64,000 nt of DNA, taken from assembly GCF_001644575.1 (NCBI RefSeq), contig NZ_CP015596.1, positions 62,001 through 126,000 of the forward strand. Direction: 5' to 3'. The stretch is from Mycobacterium adipatum. GTDB lineage: Bacteria; Actinomycetota; Actinomycetes; Mycobacteriales; Mycobacteriaceae. Each line of letters opens with the position of its first letter. The first letter of the stretch is position 1. The translations under genes were made by a program, and so were the position numbers. The notes under the pieces were generated by a model. That model did no database searches, had not been told where the DNA came from, and worked only from the letters and a program-made list of their open reading frames with translations. Below, one piece after another: positions 19,473 to 26,539 of the stretch.

Positions 19473-21307
19473 CGGGCGGGCGCCGTCAGGCCGAGCCCGC
19501 GCAGCAGCGGAGCAGCCGAGCGCCGGACGTCATCAGCGGTGATCGCCATCAGCTCTTCGTCGGTGAAGTCATCGGAATCCGAATGGTCCAATCGGTATTC
19601 GCGTTCCTCCTCGGAACGCTCGACGAGGTTACGGACAAACCGGCCGTTACCGGCGATATCCAGGCTGCGCCGTGCGGTGCCGGTGGCGTCCGGGGTGGTG
19701 CTGGCGGCCAGATGCGCGAACAGGGTCTCCATCTCGTCGTGGGCCGTCTGCTCGAAGATGCTGTCGCGTTTCTCGGCCATCCGGGTCGCCATCTCGACGA
19801 GTTCGGACGCGCTGTAGGAGGGGAAGTCGATGCTGCGGGTGAAACGGGACCGCAGACCTTCGTTGGTGTCCAGGAAGCGGTCCAGGTCGGCGCGGTAGCC
19901 GGCGACGATGACGACCAACCGGTCGCGGTCGTTCTCCATGCGGGCCAGCAGGGTGTCGATCGCGACCAGGCCGAAATCGTTCTTGGCACCCGTCGACACC
20001 AGGGCGTAGGCCTCGTCGAGGAACAGCACACCGTCCAGGGCGCTGTCGATGATGGCGTTGGTCTTGGCCTCGGTCTCGCCGATGTGCTGACCGATGAGGT
20101 CGGCGCGGTGAACTTCGCGGACCGTCTCCTTCTTCAGCAGACCCAGCCCACAGTAGATCTTGGCCACCACCCGGGCGATCGTGGTCTTACCGGTTCCCGG
20201 TGGGCCGGCGAAGACCAGGTGATTGGTGCGCTGCGCGACGGCCAGCCCGCGCTCCTGGCGCCGGATCGACATGGCCACAGAGCTTTTCAGGCGCGCAACC
20301 TGATACTTGACCTCTTCCAGTCCGATGAACTCCGCGAGTTCGGCCTCGGCTTCTATCAGCAGGTGCGCCTTGCGTTCCTTGGCGCCCGGATCGACGAAGT
20401 CGGACTCCCCCGGCTCGGTCGAGGGATCCCACGGATCGCTGCGTGCCTCGATACGGTCGGCGGTCGTGGTGGCGAGCCCGAAGGATTTGTCCGACAACGC
20501 CTCTTGGACCCCGGCATGCTCGGGGTTGGCGGCGTACAACTCGGCCAGCACATCGGCGGCTTCGTCGTCCTCGCCCTGGGCTCGCAGGGACAGCCCCTTC
20601 ACCAGCCCGCCGTCGACGGCCGCCACCGCGACCGGACCCTCGGGGTTCTCCAGGTGCGAGAGCGCGGGGGCGAACATGCCCAGGTTTGCCAGTGCGATGG
20701 CCAGCGTCACCCTCGCGGCGTGCGCGTAGTGCTCGTCGAGGCGCGGGTTGTTGACCACCGGTGTCAGCGTGCGCACCACATCCGACCAGCGCCGGCTGCG
20801 CTGGTAGAGCGCGACGCGGACCCAGCGTGCCTGCAGCCAGGCCGGCCGGCGTGAGATCGCTTCCTCGACAAGCCGATCGGCGGCGGCGAACTCACCGGCC
20901 GCACCGAGTGTGGCCGCATACGCCAGCGCGATGTCATCACGGCTGGTCGCGCGGAACTGCAGGTAAAGGCCGGTGTCGTAGGTGAATCCGAGATCCTCGG
21001 CGCCGAGCTCGATTTCGCGGGTGAGCGCCCCGAAGGTGCCCCGGGTGCGCCAGATGGTGGCGATGACGCGGCCGGCGTTCTCGCCCGCGCCGGCGGCCGC
21101 CAGGCCGATCCAGGCGTCACACTGGTCACGGGCGATGCGGGTCAGCTCGGCAAAGCCCGATCGCGCCGCGGCCGGGTCCGCGGGACGCTGCCGGTCGTTG
21201 ACCGACAATCCCAGCGATCGGCAGCAGGTCGCGAACCTGTTCACCAGGTCGCGATCGACGCGTGTTGCTCCTCCACTCGCGGTGAGCGTGTCACTGACCG
21301 TATCCAT
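19469..21307 (-). CDS. eccA3: ESX-3 cytosolic AAA+ ATPase EccA3, 612 aa
   Basis: EccA is a cytosolic CbxX/CfqX-type AAA+ ATPase thought to help dissociate chaperone-substrate complexes. The N-terminal half is TPR-like helical; the C-terminal AAA domain carries Walker A GPPGTGKTT (about residue 368-376), Walker B VLFLDEAY (about 428-435) and an arginine-finger region GLRSRFTRSIDFP. It is the first gene of the operon. ATG 21307 is preferred because it gives the full TPR domain and leaves the iron-box-like sequence about 50 bases upstream. Confidence 0.96.
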   Translation of the reverse strand: MDTVSDTLTASGGATRVDRDLVNRFATCCRSLGLSVNDRQRPADPAAARSGFAELTRIARDQCDAWIGLAAAGAGENAGRVIATIWRTRGTFGALTREIELGAEDLGFTYDTGLYLQFRATSRDDIALAYAATLGAAGEFAAADRLVEEAISRRPAWLQARWVRVALYQRSRRWSDVVRTLTPVVNNPRLDEHYAHAARVTLAIALANLGMFAPALSHLENPEGPVAVAAVDGGLVKGLSLRAQGEDDEAADVLAELYAANPEHAGVQEALSDKSFGLATTTADRIEARSDPWDPSTEPGESDFVDPGAKERKAHLLIEAEAELAEFIGLEEVKYQVARLKSSVAMSIRRQERGLAVAQRTNHLVFAGPPGTGKTTIARVVAKIYCGLGLLKKETVREVHRADLIGQHIGETEAKTNAIIDSALDGVLFLDEAYALVSTGAKNDFGLVAIDTLLARMENDRDRLVVIVAGYRADLDRFLDTNEGLRSRFTRSIDFPSYSASELVEMATRMAEKRDSIFEQTAHDEMETLFAHLAASTTPDATGTARRSLDIAGNGRFVRNLVERSEEEREYRLDHSDSDDFTDEELMAITADDVRRSAAPLLRGLGLTAPAR

Positions 21308-21352
21308 GTGTCATTTGCAAAGAAGCACGCGCCCCCCTGCCGTCTCCTTTGG

Positions 21353-21401
21353 TATGGCTAGGCTAACTCCGCCGAAGTTAGCATTGCATTAGCTAACCTG
21401 T
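21353..21401 (-). promoter_or_regulatory. Iron-box-like (IdeR) operator region upstream of eccA3
   Basis: Three CTAAC/GTTAG half sites are spaced regularly: CTAAC at 21363-21367, GTTAG at 21377-21381 and CTAAC at 21393-21397. They create an inverted repeat GTTAGC-N9-GCTAAC (21377-21397). A 19-bp stretch at 21353-21371 matches the mycobacterial IdeR consensus (TTAGGTTAGGCTAACCTAA) at about 12 of 19 positions, with the core TAGGCTAAC intact. ESX-3 is known to be IdeR-repressed in mycobacteria. I saw no clear Zur box. Confidence 0.6.
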
Positions 21402-21538
21402 CGAGACGTTCGGGGTCGACGGCGGGCGTGACGGCGCTCACCGCGCGACAGGAGACCACCGGCGGCAGCCGATGGCGGTGGTGATGCGCTTGACCTCGCG
21501 TGATGCCGCTTTGAGCACCGGCCGGCCCGGGGCGGCCG

Positions 21539-22417
21539 TCAGACCAGTGGACGACCCGTGCGGATGCGCCAGTCCAGGTCCTTGAGCAGGACGTTGAACG
21601 GGAACTGCCGGACCGCCCGCGGTGCCACGTCGTTGGCCATTCGCAGGGCGCCGATCAGCCGGTCGAAGCGGCGCTGACGCTGCGAGTCCCAGGGCAGGCG
21701 CATCTCCGCGCGGAAGCGTTCGGGCAAGAAACCGGTGGTGATCAGGCCGGTGATGTCCTCGTGCAGGCGCTGCAGCGGACCGGGCAACCGCAACCCGCGC
21801 AGCCGTCCCACCGCAATCGGATACAGATACTCGCGGATGGTGTCGTCGATATGCACCTTGTCCAGCTGTTCCTGCCAGTATTTGTCGAAGGCCGCGCGGT
21901 CGGCCGGCCACATCTCGGCGGGCACCTGCAGGGTGGTGCCCAGCGTCATACCGTCCAGATAGTGCTTGTCGGCGGTCTCGTCGTCCATCTCGCCGACGAA
22001 CATCCGCTGGATGTCCACCGATCCCTTGTAGAGGCAGGCGGCGACCCACATCTGTAGGTCCTTGTCGAAGGCGTTGTATTCGACCGGGCTCGCCGCGGTC
22101 GAGCGCACCTGGGCGTGTGCGCCGTTGACCGCACGCCGGAACGCGGCCTTCTGCGCCTCGGTGCCGCGGCCGGCCACCGCCAGGTAGGTGAAGGTGGTGC
22201 GGGCGCGCTTGACGGGGTGCCGGTCGACCCGCCCACCCTCGACCTTGCTCTCCTTGACTCCGTAGCCGACACCGGGCCGGGCGAGCTGCATGACCACGTT
22301 GGCCGGGCCTGCCAGCAGCGCAACGCCCATCAGACCGTCGTCGACGGTCGCACCCCAGCCGCGCCGACGGGCCGGCACGCGGCCGGTCTGGCCGATCGGA
22401 CGTTCGACGATCGTCAT
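21539..22417 (-). CDS. DUF2236 / MpaB-family oxygenase-like protein, 292 aa
   Basis: This protein matches the DUF2236 (MpaB/latex-clearing-protein-like, haem oxygenase) family by its N-terminal LLAGPANVVMQLARPGVGYGV (about residues 35-55) and the later ACLYKGS and MFVGEMDDETADKHYLDGM segments. The family includes the Rv0276 protein, also near this locus in M. tuberculosis. Members bind haem b through a conserved His; the substrate here is unknown. The start is ATG 22417. It is divergent from the TetR gene at 22490, which probably controls it. Confidence 0.75.
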   Translation of the reverse strand: MTIVERPIGQTGRVPARRRGWGATVDDGLMGVALLAGPANVVMQLARPGVGYGVKESKVEGGRVDRHPVKRARTTFTYLAVAGRGTEAQKAAFRRAVNGAHAQVRSTAASPVEYNAFDKDLQMWVAACLYKGSVDIQRMFVGEMDDETADKHYLDGMTLGTTLQVPAEMWPADRAAFDKYWQEQLDKVHIDDTIREYLYPIAVGRLRGLRLPGPLQRLHEDITGLITTGFLPERFRAEMRLPWDSQRQRRFDRLIGALRMANDVAPRAVRQFPFNVLLKDLDWRIRTGRPLV

Positions 22418-22489
22418 GGACACCTCTGCGGAATGAAAGTGAGAACGAGTGTTTCCTGATATTGCACCGCCGGCCGGACGGGTGTCAAG

Positions 22490-23107
22490 ATGGACGATAT
22501 GACCCAGCTGCGGCCCTATCGCGGTGTCGCGGCGCCCCAGCGTCTGGCCGAGCGGCGCCGCCGCTTCCTGCAGGCTGGGCTGGATCTGCTCGGGGAGACC
22601 TATGACGAGCTCACGGTGCGGGCCATCTGCCGGCGCTCCGGCATCGCCACCCGGCACTTCTACGAGGCATTCATCGATAAGGACGAGTTCGTCGCCGCGG
22701 TGTTCGATTCCGTGATCGGCGAGATCGCCACCACCACCCAGGCGGCCGTGGCGGCCGTGCCGGGGCCGGAACAGAATCGGGCCGGCATCACGAATCTGGT
22801 GCGCACCATCGCCGACGACGCCCGGATCGGGAAGTTGCTCTTCGACCCTCAGCTGTCCAATGCGGTGCTGGTGCGCAAACGCGCCGAACTCGGTGGGTTC
22901 TTCGCCGTGCTGGCCGGCCAACACGCCCAGACCGTGCTGAACCAGCAGGACAGCGACCAGATCAAGGCCCTCGCGCATTTCATCGTCGGCGGAGTCAACC
23001 AGACCCTGCACGGCTGGCTGGCGGGCTCCATCGCACTGAGTCGCGAGGAGCTGATCGACTTCCTGACCGCGCTGCTCGATACCTTTCCCGACCCCGGCAG
23101 GGGCTAG
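22490..23107 (+). CDS. TetR-family transcriptional regulator, 205 aa
   Basis: The N-terminal helix-turn-helix is typical of TetR: LTVRAICRRSGIATRHFYEAFIDKDEF (about residues 42-68 in three parts), with a divergent helical ligand domain behind it. It resembles Rv0275c and lies divergently beside the DUF2236 gene, as in M. tuberculosis. ATG 22490 or 22499 may both serve as start. The 72-bp intergenic region contains an AT-richer segment around 22432-22470 but no strong palindrome that I can defend as its operator. Its last four bases overlap the opposing VOC gene. Confidence 0.85.
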   Translation: MDDMTQLRPYRGVAAPQRLAERRRRFLQAGLDLLGETYDELTVRAICRRSGIATRHFYEAFIDKDEFVAAVFDSVIGEIATTTQAAVAAVPGPEQNRAGITNLVRTIADDARIGKLLFDPQLSNAVLVRKRAELGGFFAVLAGQHAQTVLNQQDSDQIKALAHFIVGGVNQTLHGWLAGSIALSREELIDFLTALLDTFPDPGRG

Positions 23108-23679
23108 ACGACTGCGCGCGGCCGGCGGTCGGCCGCGGTCTTGGGCACCGTGGTGGTGTCGGCCTCGGTGAATTCCTTGATCCAGCAGGCGAACTCCAGG
23201 GTGATGCCATCCGGGTCCTGGAAGTAGAAGGAACGCACGTATACCCCTGGGTGCAGGGTCGGCGAGGCCTGCCATTCGCTTTCGTCGTGATTGAGCACCG
23301 GGCCGACACGGACGCCCTTGGCCTTGAGCTTCTCGCGATACTCGTCGAACTTCTCGGCAGGCACGTGGAAGGCCAAGTGGTTCATGGTGGTCACCGCACT
23401 GGTGATCTCCCCGAGACCGGGCAGTGCCACCGGGGCCGACACCCCGGGAATTCCGTCGGGGGCATCGGTGAACCAGAAGAAGGCCACGCAATCGCCGTTG
23501 CCGGCGTCGAAGAAGAAGTGCTGCCCCATTCCGCCCGGCAGGTCCAGAGATTTGATCAACGGCATGCCGAGCACACCGGAATAGAAGTCGACGGTGCGCT
23601 GCATGTCCGAGCACACCAATGCGACGTGATTGATCCCCCCGAGCTGGAACTCCGAGTTGGGGTTGTCGGGCTTGATCAT
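23104..23679 (-). CDS. VOC-superfamily glyoxalase/extradiol dioxygenase-like protein, 191 aa
   Basis: This vicinal-oxygen-chelate fold protein has two beta-alpha-beta-beta-beta repeats. Metal ligands are suggested by INHVALV (His about 17), MNHLAFHV (His about 98) and ITLEFACW (Glu about 163). The family includes glyoxalase I, fosfomycin-resistance proteins and ring-cleavage dioxygenases; the reaction cannot be told from sequence. It resembles Rv0274. It is divergent from the TetR gene at 23758, with a perfect palindrome between them that should control both. Confidence 0.8.
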   Translation of the reverse strand: MIKPDNPNSEFQLGGINHVALVCSDMQRTVDFYSGVLGMPLIKSLDLPGGMGQHFFFDAGNGDCVAFFWFTDAPDGIPGVSAPVALPGLGEITSAVTTMNHLAFHVPAEKFDEYREKLKAKGVRVGPVLNHDESEWQASPTLHPGVYVRSFYFQDPDGITLEFACWIKEFTEADTTTVPKTAADRRPRAVV

Positions 23680-23708
23680 GACGAGTACTCCCACCGCTGG
23701 CGCAGATC

Positions 23709-23740
23709 CGAATCTGAATCTAACATCAGATTCAGATTCG
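23709..23740. promoter_or_regulatory. Perfect 32-bp TetR-type operator between VOC gene and TetR gene
   Basis: The inverted repeat has 13-bp perfect arms (CGAATCTGAATCT at 23709-23721 and its exact complement at 23728-23740) around a 6-bp spacer AACATC. Each arm itself holds a GAATCTGAATC direct repeat. It lies 29 bases before the VOC start and 17 bases before the TetR GTG, the usual place for an autoregulatory divergent operator. Confidence 0.85.
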
Positions 23741-23757
23741 ATCAACGAAGGGACCCT

Positions 23758-24381
23758 GTGACCGCTCGGGTTGAGCTGCCCACCGCGCGCGGGCGCCAGA
23801 CGCAGGCCGCCATCGATGCGGCCGCTCGAACAGTGATCGCCCGCAAGGGAATTCTGGCTGCCACCATCGCCGATATCGCCGCCGAAGCCGGTCGCTCCAC
23901 CGCGTCGTACTACAACTACTACGACTCCAAGGAAGCGATGGTGCGCGAGTGGGCCGTCCGCTTCCGCGATGAAGCGCGCGACCGGGTGATCGCGGCCAAC
24001 GAGCCGGGACTGAGCAATGCCGAGCGTGCGCACGCCGCCGCGGCCGCGCACTGGCACACCTACCGACATCGGCTCGCCGAGATCATCGCGGTGTCCCAGC
24101 TGGCCATGGTCAGCGACGATTTCGCGCAGTACTGGGCAGAAATCTGCGCCCTGCCCATCGCGCTGATCACGAAAATGGTGGTCCAGGCGCAGGGCGAGGG
24201 CTACTGCGCCGGCGATGACCCGCATCTGATCGCCGTCGCCCTGGTGTCCATGCTGAACCAGTTCTGCTACACCCAACTTTCGGGCACCGGCGCGCAGACC
24301 GCCGATGACGACGCCTGCATTGCCACCCTGGCCGCGATCTTCCACCGGACGATCTATCACAAGGAGACCTCACTGCCATGA
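23758..24381 (+). CDS. TetR-family transcriptional regulator, Rv0273c-like, 207 aa
   Basis: The DNA-binding helix-turn-helix is TIADIAAEAGRSTASYYNYY (about residues 35-54), followed by a TetR ligand domain. The GTG start at 23758 follows the palindrome and a GGGAC sequence; in-frame upstream codons would run through the operator. The stop overlaps the start of the 377-aa hydrolase gene (ATGA), so it is probably the first gene of a regulator-hydrolase-dehydrogenase operon and represses itself through the 23709-23740 operator. Confidence 0.88.
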   Translation: MTARVELPTARGRQTQAAIDAAARTVIARKGILAATIADIAAEAGRSTASYYNYYDSKEAMVREWAVRFRDEARDRVIAANEPGLSNAERAHAAAAAHWHTYRHRLAEIIAVSQLAMVSDDFAQYWAEICALPIALITKMVVQAQGEGYCAGDDPHLIAVALVSMLNQFCYTQLSGTGAQTADDDACIATLAAIFHRTIYHKETSLP

Positions 24382-25511
24382 CGACGAAGGGCCAGACGCC
24401 GGGGGTGACCCGGGAGTTCGTCGGAATGGATTCACCCACCGCGCGCCGCGCCGGGGCCGGCGGGCACCCCTGCCAAGGGCTCTACCATCGTGGGGTCGGC
24501 CGCAAGCCCAAGGTCGCGGTCATCGCGACGCATTATCAGATCGATTTCTCCGAGCACTACCTCGCCGACTACCTGGCCACCCGCGGAATCGGGTTCCTCG
24601 GCTGGAACACCCGCTTCCGCGGTTTCGAGAGCACCTTCCTGCTGGATCACGCCCTGGTCGACATCGGCGTCGGGATCCGCTGGCTACGCGAGGTGCAGGG
24701 CATCGAAACCGTGGTGCTGCTGGGCAATTCCGGTGGCGGCTCACTGATGGCCGCCTATCAGGCCCAGGCGGTGCACCACCATATCGCCCCGCTCGACGGG
24801 ATGCGGCCGGCCGCGGGTCTCGCCGACCTGCCCCCGGCCGATGGTTACGTGGCCAGCGCCGCGCACCCCGGCCGGCCCGATGTGCTCACCGCGTGGATGG
24901 ACGCCTCCGTCATCGACGAGAACGATGCGCTGGGAACCGATCCCACCCTGGACCTGTTCGACGCGAAGAACGGCCCGCCCTACTCGGCAGACTTCATCGC
25001 CCGCTACCGCGCCGCACAGGTGGCCCGCAACGATGCCATCACGGACTGGGCGGAGTCCGAGCTCAAACGTGTACGGGCCGCCGGGTATTCAGACCGGCCG
25101 TTCACGGTGTTGCGCACCTGGGCCGACCCCCGGATGGTCGACCCCACCCTGGAGCCGACGAGACGTCAGCCCAACATGTGCTACGCGGGCCCGCCGGTCA
25201 AGGCCAACCGATCCGCGTATGGCATCGCGGCTGCGTGCACACTGCGCAACTGGATCGGCATGTGGAGCCTGCGGCACGCCCAGACCAGGGCCGAACCCCA
25301 TCTCGCGCTCATCGACTGCCCGGCCCTGGTGATCAACGCAGAGCAGGACACCGGCGTGTATCCCTCGGATGCCCAACGCATCCATGATGCTCTCGCCAGC
25401 ACCGACAAGGCCCGGTTGTCGATCGACACCGACCACTACTTCACCACCCCGGGGGCCCGCAGCGAACAGGCCGATACCATCGCCAAGTGGATCGCGAAAA
25501 GGTGGCGCTGA
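24378..25511 (+). CDS. Alpha/beta hydrolase-like protein, Rv0272c family, 377 aa
   Basis: The sequence has alpha/beta-hydrolase features: VAVIATHYQIDFSEHY (about residues 46-61), a nucleophile elbow LLGNSGGGSLMAAY with Ser near 118, a LVINAEQDTGVYP acid strand (Asp near 322) and a C-terminal histidine in DTDHYFTTPG (near 356). Length (377 aa) is the same as Rv0272c, which has no established function. Overlapping starts and stops tie it to the TetR gene before it and the dehydrogenase after it. Confidence 0.75.
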   Translation: MTTKGQTPGVTREFVGMDSPTARRAGAGGHPCQGLYHRGVGRKPKVAVIATHYQIDFSEHYLADYLATRGIGFLGWNTRFRGFESTFLLDHALVDIGVGIRWLREVQGIETVVLLGNSGGGSLMAAYQAQAVHHHIAPLDGMRPAAGLADLPPADGYVASAAHPGRPDVLTAWMDASVIDENDALGTDPTLDLFDAKNGPPYSADFIARYRAAQVARNDAITDWAESELKRVRAAGYSDRPFTVLRTWADPRMVDPTLEPTRRQPNMCYAGPPVKANRSAYGIAAACTLRNWIGMWSLRHAQTRAEPHLALIDCPALVINAEQDTGVYPSDAQRIHDALASTDKARLSIDTDHYFTTPGARSEQADTIAKWIAKRWR

Positions 25512-26452
25512 AGGTACTGGCCCATTTCACCCCCGGTCGGCGGGTGATGGATTTCGTTGCTGCAGAATCGGATTGGCTGGATGTCCGGTGGTGCGCAGAG
25601 GATGACGACACCACCTTGCACCGGGAGCTGCCCGGCGCCGACGTGATCTGGCATGTGCTGCGTCCGCTCTCGGAAGCCGATCTCGGCCTCGCCGCCCAGT
25701 GCCGACTGGTGCACAAGCTGGGCGCCGGGGTGAACACCATCGATGTCGACGCGGCGACCCGCGCCGGGATCGCCGTCGCGAACATGCCCGGCGCCAACGC
25801 GCCGTCGGTCACCGAGGGCACCCTGCTGTTGATGCTCGCCGCCCTGCGCAGGTTGCCCGTGCTGGATCGCGCCACCCGCGCGGGCCGCGGCTGGCCGTCG
25901 GACCCGAGCCTCGGGGAGACGGTGCGCGATATCGGCGGCTGCACGGTGGGGCTGGTCGGCTACGGGAACATCGCCAAACAGGTGGAGGCGGTACTCAAGA
26001 CGCTGGGCGCCCGGGTGTTGCACACCAGCACCCGCGACGACGGCCACCCGGGCTGGCAGCCGTTACCGGCACTGCTCGCCGAGAGCGACATCGTCTCGCT
26101 GCACTTGCCGTTGACCCCGGCGACCCGGCACCTGATCGACCGGGACGCGCTGGCGTCGATGAAACCCGGCGCGGTGCTCGTCAACACCGCGCGCGGGCCG
26201 ATCGTCGACGAGGACGCTCTGGCCGACGCGTTGCGCGCAGGCCGGCTGGGCGCGGCCGGCCTGGACGTCTTCGCCGTCGAACCCGTGCCACCCGGCAATC
26301 CCCTGCTGGAACTGGACAACGTGGTGCTGACCCCGCACGTCACCTGGTACACGGTCGACACCATGCGCCGCTATCTGGAGGTCGCGGTCGACAACTGTCG
26401 GCGGCTGCGGGACGGCCTTCCGCTCGCCAACGTGGTGAACCAAGTGAACTAG
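25502..26452 (+). CDS. D-2-hydroxyacid dehydrogenase family protein, 316 aa
   Basis: This NAD(P)-dependent oxidoreductase has the Rossmann motif VGLVGYGNIAKQ (about residues 147-158) and the family catalytic residues: Arg in NTARGPIVDEDAL (about 234), Glu in DVFAVEPVP (about 263) and His in LTPHVTWYT (about 282). Members reduce 2-keto acids or oxidise D-2-hydroxyacids such as phosphoglycerate, glycerate or glyoxylate; the specificity is open. The likely start is GTG 25502, overlapping the hydrolase gene by 10 bases (alternative GTG 25487). A strong hairpin follows the stop. Confidence 0.85.
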   Translation: MALKVLAHFTPGRRVMDFVAAESDWLDVRWCAEDDDTTLHRELPGADVIWHVLRPLSEADLGLAAQCRLVHKLGAGVNTIDVDAATRAGIAVANMPGANAPSVTEGTLLLMLAALRRLPVLDRATRAGRGWPSDPSLGETVRDIGGCTVGLVGYGNIAKQVEAVLKTLGARVLHTSTRDDGHPGWQPLPALLAESDIVSLHLPLTPATRHLIDRDALASMKPGAVLVNTARGPIVDEDALADALRAGRLGAAGLDVFAVEPVPPGNPLLELDNVVLTPHVTWYTVDTMRRYLEVAVDNCRRLRDGLPLANVVNQVN

Positions 26453-26454
26453 GG

Positions 26455-26482
26455 CCCGGGGGTGACTGCCATCACCCCCGGG
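26455..26482 (+). terminator. GC-rich hairpin after the 2-hydroxyacid dehydrogenase
   Basis: A perfect 11-bp stem (CCCGGGGGTGA, 26455-26465, and its complement 26472-26482) with a 6-base loop begins three bases after the stop codon. It lacks a U-tract, as is common for mycobacterial terminators. It could also be an operator for the downstream fadE6, whose promoter region begins immediately after. Confidence 0.6.
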
Positions 26483-26497
26483 GTACGCTCGGTTACC

Positions 26498-26509
26498 AAC
26501 CGACCGGTT
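26498..26509. promoter_or_regulatory. Short palindrome upstream of fadE6
   Basis: AACCG-AC-CGGTT lies about 30 bases before the GTG start of fadE6 and is flanked by a second ACC/GGT-rich half site (GGTTACC at 26491). The position suits a repressor site, possibly of a TetR-type fatty-acid regulator. No regulator can be assigned from sequence. Confidence 0.35.
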
Positions 26510-26539
26510 AATAGGGAAGTTGCCCCATGGAGGTTAAGC

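Noticed and set aside
21308..21420. Zur box upstream of ESX-3
   Set aside because: I looked for a Zur-like palindrome because ESX-3 is zinc-controlled in M. tuberculosis, but saw only iron-box-like half sites.
22418..22489. Operator between DUF2236 and TetR genes
   Set aside because: The segment has AT-richer sequence and partial symmetry (GGAA...TTCC), but matches over the arms are too poor to claim a site.
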